From an uncultured Lachnospiraceae bacterium (GTDB lineage Bacteria > Bacillota > Clostridia > Lachnospirales > Lachnospiraceae), in the NCBI GenBank assembly GCA_910579615.1, contig CAJTUA010000003.1:217542-281541 (forward strand): a DNA stretch of 64,000 bases. The letters are read 5' to 3'. The translations under genes were made by a program, and so were the position numbers. Of the stretch, positions 58,486 through 64,000 are shown one piece after another. Within the stretch, counting starts at the first letter, position 1. The number at the start of each line of letters is the position of its first letter. The notes beneath the pieces are model-generated. The model did no database searches and was not told the DNA's origin. It saw only the letters and a program-made list of their open reading frames with translations.

Positions 58486-59427
58486 TTACAGCATCACCCG
58501 GATTTGTTCTTTCGCGCAGGAATAGCGGACATGCTTTTCCTTGCCGGAAAACTCCCCGTCAGCATGGAGCGTTGCGGGTTCTTTGCAGAAAATATCGACG
58601 CAGGAGCAGTCGATAACATCAATGCCGGAAAATTTTGTGTGCAGGCCAAAGAAAAGCGCGGGCAGCAAAATCAGGATTTTGATACGCGGGAAATCGCGGA
58701 CGATGCAGACAGAGAGCCTGTGGTCGTTTATTTTTGCGTGCGGTGCAAGCCGCATCCCGCCGCCTTCCATGGCGGCATTCATTGCGGTAATGAACAAATA
58801 ACTGCCGCTCTGGGAGGTAAGACCGTCAAAAACCAGTTTTGCGCGCAGCGGCTTATGTTTGAAAACCTGTTTGAGTGCAATGATAAGATAAATAAGCCTG
58901 CCAAGGCGCAGCTGGTTTAAAAATGTCTTGACAGGCGTGGTGGATGCCTCCAGACAGATGTCCGCGTCGTAGCCAACGCCGGAGCTGACATGGAAATGCC
59001 GTGTGTGGCCACTTTCCGGGCAATATAGCACGCCATGGTCAATGCAGACCGTGCGCCGCAGGGAAAGGATATGGTTCAATGCCTCAAACGGGTCGGACGG
59101 GATGCCGAGCGCGGCGGCAAGGTCGTTGCCGGAGCCGATTGGAAGGAAGCCGAGGATGACTTTTTTGCAGGCAGAAACAGGGATGCCGTTGAGAACCTCA
59201 TTGGCAGTGCCATCCCCGCCTGCAGTGACAATGACGAGCGGGGCAGAAACACCATTTTGGTCATGTGCGGCGCACAACTGTGCCGCAATGTCAGAGGCAT
59301 GTCCGGCGTATTGGGTAAAATGGGATTTATATTTCACGCCGCGCCGTTTCAGTTCCAGCTCCAGTAACTGCCACAGACGGCGCGAGGTGTTGGATTTTGA
59401 ATTCAGGTTTACGATGAAATGATACAT
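58486..59427 (-). CDS. Diacylglycerol/lipid kinase family protein (YegS/DgkB type)
   Basis: A 313-residue kinase. YHFIVNLNSKSNTSRRLW opens the domain, the nucleotide loop is VTAGGDGTANEVLNGI, and FLPIGSGNDLAAALG is the second family motif; a beta-sandwich C-terminal domain follows (HFHVSSGVGYDADICLEA). It phosphorylates diacylglycerol or a related lipid at the inner membrane face. The ATG at 59427 follows AGGAGG; the longer frame to 59733 is an artefact across the rml leader repeats. Confidence 0.92.
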   Translation of the reverse strand: MYHFIVNLNSKSNTSRRLWQLLELELKRRGVKYKSHFTQYAGHASDIAAQLCAAHDQNGVSAPLVIVTAGGDGTANEVLNGIPVSACKKVILGFLPIGSGNDLAAALGIPSDPFEALNHILSLRRTVCIDHGVLYCPESGHTRHFHVSSGVGYDADICLEASTTPVKTFLNQLRLGRLIYLIIALKQVFKHKPLRAKLVFDGLTSQSGSYLFITAMNAAMEGGGMRLAPHAKINDHRLSVCIVRDFPRIKILILLPALFFGLHTKFSGIDVIDCSCVDIFCKEPATLHADGEFSGKEKHVRYSCAKEQIRVML

Positions 59428-59498
59428 AGGTACCTCCTTGTGGGAAAGATGTCGTGCAGTTATTTTAACATCATAGGGGCATGGATGCAAGATTTGTA

Positions 59499-59528
59499 TT
59501 GTATTTATTTGGAGAAATGTGGTATAAT
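59499..59528 (+). promoter_or_regulatory. Promoter of rmlA
   Basis: TTGTAT (59499-59504) and TATAAT (59523-59528), 18-bp spacer, with TGG before the -10. The transcript would begin inside the first direct-repeat copy and carry a leader of about 220 bases with two hairpins. Confidence 0.65.
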
Positions 59529-59550
59529 GTCCGCGAAGGCAAAAGCTAGG

Positions 59551-59612
59551 AATCAAAAAAATGGAAGTGCGGAAATGCGCATTTCGTTTCCGGCACTTCC
59601 ATTTTTTTGATT
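59551..59612. terminator. Long near-perfect hairpin in the rmlA leader
   Basis: AATCAAAAAAATGGAAGTGC (59551-59570) pairs with 59593-59612 over 20 bases; each arm ends in an A7/T7 run, so it can act as a terminator or attenuator in both directions. Confidence 0.75.
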
Positions 59613-59630
59613 CCGCCGCGAGCAACGCGA

Positions 59631-59657
59631 GCTTGGAAAATCTCTGATTTTCCAAGC
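59631..59657. other. Second hairpin in the rmlA leader
   Basis: GCTTGGAAAATC-TCT-GATTTTCCAAGC, a perfect 12-bp stem with a 3-base loop, just before the dispersed repeat copy. Confidence 0.75.
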
Positions 59658-59660
59658 TTT

Positions 59661-59726
59661 GCCGTAACTTGTGCGGAGCCCGCGGAAACCCTGTGGAAAA
59701 ACATGGTATTAATGTCCGCGAAGGCA
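59661..59726 (+). repeat. Dispersed intergenic repeat, copy 2
   Basis: Partner of 3541-3604, same orientation: GTAACTTGTGCGGAGC through AATGTCCGCGAAGGCA. Confidence 0.7.
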
Positions 59727-59754
59727 AAAGCAATCAGGAAAGGAACCAGAAAGC

Positions 59755-60639
59755 ATGAAAGGTATTATTTTGGCAGGAGGGGCAGGAACGAGGCTGTATC
59801 CGTTGACGATGGTAACATCCAAACAGCTTCTTCCGGTGTACGACAAACCGATGATATATTATCCGCTTTCGACAATGATGCTGGCAGGCATCCGGGATAT
59901 TATGATTATTTCGACGCCGCAGGATTTGCCGAATTTTGAGAACCTCCTGGATGATGGGAGCCAGTATGGAATATCACTTGAATACAGGGAACAGCAACGT
60001 CCGGACGGGCTTGCGCAGGCATTTTTGATTGCTGAGAAATTCATTGGAGGCGAGCCGTGCGCGATGATTCTTGGGGATAATATCTTTTATGGGAACGGTT
60101 TGGGAAGCCTGCTGCGCACTGCGGTAAGAAATGCTGAATCCGGGCGTGCAACAATATTTGGCTACTATGTCAATGACCCGGAGCGCTTTGGCATCGTAGA
60201 ATTTGACGAAGGCGGGCATGTGGTTTCCCTGGAGGAAAAACCAAAACAGCCAAAATCAAATTATTGTGTCACGGGCATTTATTTTTACGACGGGCGCGCG
60301 GTGGAATACGCGAAAAAATTGGTGCCGTCGGCGCGCGGGGAGCTTGAGATTACGGATTTAAACCGCATGTACCTTGAGGATAAAACATTGGATGTAAAGC
60401 TGCTAGGGCGCGGTTTTGCGTGGCTTGACACCGGGACGATGGACAGCCTTTTGGACGCGTCGAACTTTGTGCAGACGCTTCAGAAGCGCCAGAGCATTGA
60501 AATCTCAGCGCCGGAGGAAATAGCGTATGTCAACGGCTGGATTACGAAGGAGGCATTGCTCTTTGCGGCAGAACGCTACGGAAACTCGCCGTATGGGGAG
60601 CATCTGCGGCGGGTGGCGCAGGGGAAGGTGCGGTATTGA
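59755..60639 (+). CDS. rmlA: Glucose-1-phosphate thymidylyltransferase
   Basis: A 294-residue enzyme making dTDP-glucose from dTTP and glucose 1-phosphate. The nucleotide signature MKGIILAGGAGTRLYPLTMV is at the N-terminus; YYPLSTMMLAGIRDI and GDNIFYGNGL follow, and EITDLNRMYLEDK lies in the C-terminal half. Length is standard for RmlA. AGGAAAGGAACC precedes the ATG. First of rmlA-rmlB-rmlC, feeding rhamnose or other deoxysugars to surface polysaccharides. Confidence 0.97.
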   Translation: MKGIILAGGAGTRLYPLTMVTSKQLLPVYDKPMIYYPLSTMMLAGIRDIMIISTPQDLPNFENLLDDGSQYGISLEYREQQRPDGLAQAFLIAEKFIGGEPCAMILGDNIFYGNGLGSLLRTAVRNAESGRATIFGYYVNDPERFGIVEFDEGGHVVSLEEKPKQPKSNYCVTGIYFYDGRAVEYAKKLVPSARGELEITDLNRMYLEDKTLDVKLLGRGFAWLDTGTMDSLLDASNFVQTLQKRQSIEISAPEEIAYVNGWITKEALLFAAERYGNSPYGEHLRRVAQGKVRY

Positions 60640-60793
60640 TGTAAAGACAGCAGTGGCATAGCCAGGACTTTGGCTTTGCATAGATGCAAAAGAGCGTGGC
60701 ACAAATGTAGACGGGAGCAGCAGAACCTGGGAAAAAAGGAAAAGAGGAAAAAGAAAAAATATTGCGGATAAGACCGCGGAAAAGGGGATAATA

Positions 60794-61810
60794 ATGAAAA
60801 TTTTAGTGACTGGCGGAGCCGGATTTATCGGCTGTAATTTTGTGCATTATATGTTGGAGGAACATCCGCAGGATGAGGTTGTGAACCTTGACCTGCTTAC
60901 TTATGCAGGCAACTTAGAGTCGCTTGAGGACATTGCAGACCGCCCGAATTACCGTTTTGTGAAGGGCGACATTGCGGATATGGAGTTCGTCAATGCGCTG
61001 TTTGAAAAAGAGCATTTTGATGTGGTAGTCAATTTTGCGGCAGAAACGCATGTGGACCGGTCCATCAAGGACCCGGGTGTGTTTGTGCGGACAAATGTGA
61101 TGGGGACGCAGGCTCTTCTGGACGCTGCGAGGACATACGGCGTAAAACGCTACCATCAGGTTTCGACGGACGAGGTATATGGGGATTTGCCGTTGGATAG
61201 AAAAGACTTGTTTTTCACGGAGCAGACGCCGCTGCACACGTCAAGCCCATACTCGGCAAGCAAGGCGGGTTCGGATTTGCTTGTGCTTTCTTATTACCGC
61301 ACCTTTGGGCTTCCGGTGACAATTTCACGCTGTTCCAACAATTATGGTGCCTATCAGTTCCCGGAGAAAATGATTCCGCTCATGCTCACAAGGGCGATGC
61401 ATGATGAGCCGCTGCCGGTCTACGGTACAGGCGAGAACGTGCGTGACTGGCTGCATGTATACGACCATTGCAGCGCGATTGATTTGATTCTGCAAAAGGG
61501 CAGGGAAGGCGAGGTCTACAATATCGGGGGGCACAATGAAAAGACGAATCTTGAGGTGGTGCGGACGATTTTAAAGACGTTGGACAAGCCGGAGAGCCTG
61601 ATTCGTTTTGTCGAGGACCGGAAAGGGCATGACCTGCGCTATGCGATTGACCCGGCAAAGATTGAGGCGGAGCTTGGCTGGAAGCCGAAATATACATTTG
61701 AAACGGGAATCCGCCAGACGATTGCGTGGTATGTGGAACACCGTGCATGGTGGCAGCATATTCTGGACGGGGAATACAGCGATTATTTTGAGAAAATGTA
61801 CAAGTTTTAA
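60794..61810 (+). CDS. rmlB: dTDP-glucose 4,6-dehydratase
   Basis: A 338-residue short-chain dehydrogenase/reductase family enzyme. NAD-binding TGGAGFIGCNFVHYML at the start; HVDRSIKDPGVFVRTN and STDEVYGDLP with the Thr-Asp-Glu catalytic set; YSASKAGSDLL carries the Tyr-x3-Lys pair; SRCSNNYGAYQFPEKMIPLM is family-specific. It converts dTDP-glucose to the 4-keto-6-deoxy sugar. AAGGGG precedes the ATG. 154 bases after rmlA. Confidence 0.97.
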   Translation: MKILVTGGAGFIGCNFVHYMLEEHPQDEVVNLDLLTYAGNLESLEDIADRPNYRFVKGDIADMEFVNALFEKEHFDVVVNFAAETHVDRSIKDPGVFVRTNVMGTQALLDAARTYGVKRYHQVSTDEVYGDLPLDRKDLFFTEQTPLHTSSPYSASKAGSDLLVLSYYRTFGLPVTISRCSNNYGAYQFPEKMIPLMLTRAMHDEPLPVYGTGENVRDWLHVYDHCSAIDLILQKGREGEVYNIGGHNEKTNLEVVRTILKTLDKPESLIRFVEDRKGHDLRYAIDPAKIEAELGWKPKYTFETGIRQTIAWYVEHRAWWQHILDGEYSDYFEKMYKF

Positions 61811-61930
61811 GAAGCACCCGGTGTTTTATTCTGCAAGATATATTTTTAAAAACGGTTTTGCTGCGCAGGATGACGGTAGTTGTTTTAATGATTTTGAGGC
61901 TGTAAAAAGCGGAAGAATGGATGGACATAT

Positions 61931-62482
61931 ATGGGGAAAATTAATATAACAACTTGTGAGATTGAAGGGCTCTGTATGATTGAGCCGGAGGTGCGCGAAG
62001 ATGCGCGCGGGTATTTTATGGAGACATACAATGCCAGGGATATGCAGGAGAAGGGGCTTGACATGGTTTTTGTGCAGGACAACCAGTCGAAATCCAAAAA
62101 GGGCGTGCTGCGCGGGCTGCATTTCCAAATCAATCACCCACAGGGCAAGTTGGTTCGCGTGATTAAGGGACGTGTTTTTGATGTCGCGGTTGATTTGCGG
62201 GAAGGTTCGGCGACTTACGGGAAATGGCATGGTGTGGAGCTTTCTGAGGAGAACAAAAAGCAATTTTATGTGCCGGAAGGGTTTGCCCATGGATTTCTTG
62301 TGCTTTCGGATGAAGCGGAATTCTGCTATAAATGCACGGATTTCTATCATCCGGGGGATGAGGGCGGAATTGCCTGGGATGACCCGGAAATCGGGATTGA
62401 ATGGCCGGTGGAAGAGGGAATGCAAGTGATTCTTTCGGAGAGGGATAAGGAATGGAAAGGCTTGTCATCACTGCGCAGGTAA
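61931..62482 (+). CDS. rmlC: dTDP-4-dehydrorhamnose 3,5-epimerase
   Basis: A 183-residue cupin epimerase. Hallmarks: MIEPEVREDARGYFMETYNA, FVQDNQSKSKKGVLRGLHFQ with the catalytic His, and KQFYVPEGFAHGFLVLSDEA; the Tyr/Asp region is CTDFYHPGDEGGIAWDDP. It epimerises the keto-sugar from RmlB. No rmlD reductase is next to it in the window, so rhamnose synthesis would need one elsewhere. Confidence 0.97.
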   Translation: MGKINITTCEIEGLCMIEPEVREDARGYFMETYNARDMQEKGLDMVFVQDNQSKSKKGVLRGLHFQINHPQGKLVRVIKGRVFDVAVDLREGSATYGKWHGVELSEENKKQFYVPEGFAHGFLVLSDEAEFCYKCTDFYHPGDEGGIAWDDPEIGIEWPVEEGMQVILSERDKEWKGLSSLRR

Positions 62483-62521
62483 GGGGTGCTTTTTGGACAT
62501 TTCCTGTATTCGGGAGGTGAT

Positions 62522-63307
62522 ATGATGCAGGCGAAAGTTTTTCAGGGGATAATGATACCGTTCCTTGGAACGGCATTGGGAGCAGCCTGTGTATTGTTTA
62601 TGAAAAACAGGCTGAATGATTTGCTGCGGAGGGCATTGACCGGGTTTGCAGCAGGGGTCATGGTGGCGGCTTCCATCTGGAGCCTGTTGATTCCCGCCAT
62701 GGAGCAGTCCCAATCCATGGGGCAGTGGGCATTTGTACCTGCGGCAGTTGGTTTCTGGATTGGCATTCTGTTCCTGCTGTTTTTAGACCGGATGGTTCCC
62801 CATCTGCACATGAACAGCAGCAAGGCGGAGGGACCAAAAAGCAACTTGCAAAAGACAACGATGTTAGTGCTTGCGGTGACGCTCCACAATTTGCCGGAAG
62901 GAATGGCCGTGGGCGTGGTTTATGCGGGATGGATTTCCGGGGATACTGGGATTACTGCCATGGGTGCACTGGCACTTTCTTTGGGCATAGCGATTCAGAA
63001 TTTTCCGGAAGGGGCGATTATCTCCATGCCCCTGCGTGCAGAGGGAGTCCGCAAAGGGAAGGCGTTTCTTTATGGCACGCTTTCCGGTGCGGTGGAGCCA
63101 ATAGGCGCGCTCCTGACGATTCTGGCATCAGGTCTTGTGCTTCCACTGCTGCCATACCTTTTAAGCTTCGCGGCAGGGGCAATGGTTTATGTGGTTGTGG
63201 AAGAACTGATTCCGGAGATGTCGGAAGGGAAACATTCCAATATAGGAACGGTTTTGTTTGCGGTGGGGTTTACGGTTATGATGGCGTTGGATGTGGCGTT
63301 GGGGTAG
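62522..63307 (+). CDS. ZIP-family metal transporter (ZupT-like)
   Basis: A 261-residue membrane protein with eight hydrophobic segments. The metal-binding helices show LAVTLHNLPEGMAVGV and LGIAIQNFPEGAIISM, the two HNxPEG/QNxPEG motifs of ZIP transporters, plus EELIPEMSEGKHS near the end. It imports zinc or other divalent metals. GGAGGTGAT precedes the ATG at 62522. A terminator follows at 63385. Confidence 0.93.
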   Translation: MMQAKVFQGIMIPFLGTALGAACVLFMKNRLNDLLRRALTGFAAGVMVAASIWSLLIPAMEQSQSMGQWAFVPAAVGFWIGILFLLFLDRMVPHLHMNSSKAEGPKSNLQKTTMLVLAVTLHNLPEGMAVGVVYAGWISGDTGITAMGALALSLGIAIQNFPEGAIISMPLRAEGVRKGKAFLYGTLSGAVEPIGALLTILASGLVLPLLPYLLSFAAGAMVYVVVEELIPEMSEGKHSNIGTVLFAVGFTVMMALDVALG

Positions 63308-63384
63308 ATGCTTTGGGGGATGAGGAACTGTATGTGGGTATGATGTGGGAGAAATCATAGCGATAGGATGAATGCTTTGTAAAG

Positions 63385-63416
63385 CGGCTTGGAATAGACC
63401 AGGCCGTATTTTTTTT
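63385..63416 (+). terminator. Terminator after the ZIP gene
   Basis: CGGCTTGG pairs with CCAGGCCG (one G-T pair) followed by TATTTTTTTT. Confidence 0.75.
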
Positions 63417-63887
63417 GTTTTTTTGGAGGGGGAGGGGGGAGGGCTTTTCTTTTGGGGTGATTGATGTTTTGGTGGGAATTTTTGTGTTTGATTCCATGAC
63501 ATTTTTTGACAAAACAATGCAACGTTTTGCGGGAAATGTTGCATTGGGACAAAATATGTACCAGATGCGACAATATATTTCACCCGTACAGCCCCTGTTA
63601 TTATACCATATGGCATCCGCCATACCCGGGGAAGGGTGGATGCATGGTGACGCAAAGGGGATGCGTTTGCGGAATGGCTGCAGTCCTTGCGAAAAATTCC
63701 GTGGGTATGGTGGAAACCTTAAAAAATCTGGCATCTGCGAAAAATTCCGTGGGTGTAAAGGAGTTTTTGGGAACCTGAAACCCACGAAAATGACCCAAAC
63801 ATGGAGCGAAGGAACGCTCCCGCAGGCTGACCGCAGGAAACAGACAAAAAAGGCGGCAGAAATTCAAAACATGGAGGTAAAAACACT
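63417..63887 (+). promoter_or_regulatory. Flagellin leader with palindrome, repeats and GGA hairpins
   Basis: No gene is evident in this 470-bp stretch. It holds the perfect inverted repeat CAATGCAAC (63515-63523)/GTTGCATTG (63538-63546); a 19-base direct repeat TGCGAAAAATTCCGTGGGT at about 63687 and 63736; a hairpin CGTGGGT (63748-63754)/ACCCACG (63780-63786) whose loop contains AAGGAG; and GGAGCG-AAGGAA-CGCTCC (63803-63820) with GGA in the loop. The flagellin ribosome site is ATGGAGGTAAA. GGA-bearing loops near a flagellin ribosome site suggest CsrA control. I did not find a convincing sigma-28 promoter. Confidence 0.5.
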
Positions 63888-64000
63888 ATGGTAGTACAAC
63901 ACAACATGCAGGCGATGAACGCCAACAGAATGTTGGGCATCACGACAACACAGCAGGGCAAGTCCACCGAGAAGCTCGCTTCCGGTTACAAGATTAACCG
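63888..64000 (+). CDS. hag: Flagellin, partial (N-terminus)
   Basis: The last 113 bases encode VVQHNMQAMNANRMLGITTT and QQGKSTEKLASGYKIN, the conserved coiled-coil N-terminus of bacterial flagellin, cut by the window edge. GGAGG precedes the ATG at 63888. It shows that the organism builds flagella, in keeping with the two chemoreceptors. Confidence 0.93.
   Translation, partial: MVVQHNMQAMNANRMLGITTTQQGKSTEKLASGYKIN

Larger units (their letters stand above)
59521..59731 (+). repeat. Direct repeats flanking a hairpin-rich block in the rmlA leader
   Basis: GGTATAATGTCCGCGAAGGC plus AAAAGC occurs at 59521-59546 and, with one extra T, at 59705-59731. The 160 bases between hold two large hairpins and the second copy of the dispersed repeat. 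This looks like a small insertion or a partial duplication. Confidence 0.75.

Noticed and set aside
63415..63894. Plus-strand frame of 159 codons ahead of flagellin
   Set aside because: Runs through a terminator T-run, repeats and hairpins; no ribosome site; no protein character.

Overview
The window looks like a chromosome segment of a motile, spore-forming, plant-glycan-degrading Firmicute of the Lachnospiraceae type. The basis is an rnfCDGEAB ferredoxin:NAD+ oxidoreductase operon in clostridial gene order, a SpoVT-type AbrB regulator, a flagellin start at the right edge, two methyl-accepting chemotaxis proteins, and many GH31/GH30/GH43/GH3 glycosidases. Ribosome binding sites are strong AGGAGG types. 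I saw no rRNA or tRNA genes and no CRISPR array.

Layout. 1-2.3 kb: a MerR regulator with an ABC exporter (the permease runs off the left edge) and a decayed TnpV-like transposon gene. 2.5-10.1 kb: a glycan-use block with an AraC regulator divergent from a GH31 enzyme, a GH30 lipoprotein, an MGH1-like hydrolase, and a second AraC gene whose DNA-binding half is deleted. 10.1-13.4 kb: a HipA/CtkA-like kinase, a single-domain AraC regulator translationally coupled to a ClpP paralogue, and a nucleotidyltransferase-like gene. 13.5-17.5 kb: a frameshifted UvrA paralogue and a MerR/GyrI-like regulator.

17.6-22.7 kb is an AT-rich island. It holds four tightly packed genes behind one good promoter: a possible TOPRIM-like protein, a small protein recalling DUF4869, a mini P-loop ATPase, and a 1,046-residue protein with reverse transcriptase motifs (including YVDD) and a C-terminal nitrilase domain with an intact Glu-Lys-Cys triad. 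This last protein matches the architecture of defence-associated reverse transcriptases (DRT type 1/UG1-like). The three small genes packed ahead of it, and a foldable noncoding stretch behind it, make this the best candidate for an undescribed system.

22.7-45.5 kb: a large Sel1-repeat protein, a BlaI/BlaR1-like pair, hypothetical genes, a HAD phosphatase, two chemoreceptors, GH43, a MutS2-like protein without Smr domain, a decayed AAA/PD-(D/E)XK gene, an HD hydrolase, a GH3 enzyme, a membrane-anchored protein with a possible toxin-like tail, and a VanZ-like protein. 45.8-51.3 kb: the Rnf operon. 52-64 kb: a YicI-like alpha-xylosidase, SpoVT, an XPD/DinG-like helicase, a lipid kinase, rmlABC for dTDP-sugar synthesis, a ZIP metal transporter, and the start of a flagellin gene with a structured leader.

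How the parts fit. The glycosidases and chemoreceptors suggest sensing and breakdown of xylose- and arabinose-containing polysaccharides. Rnf would turn reduced ferredoxin from fermentation into an ion gradient. Several broken genes (TnpV, AraC, UvrA-like, AAA/PD-(D/E)XK and others) and a dispersed intergenic repeat show that the accessory regions are turning over. All assignments come from reading motifs by eye; no database search was run.
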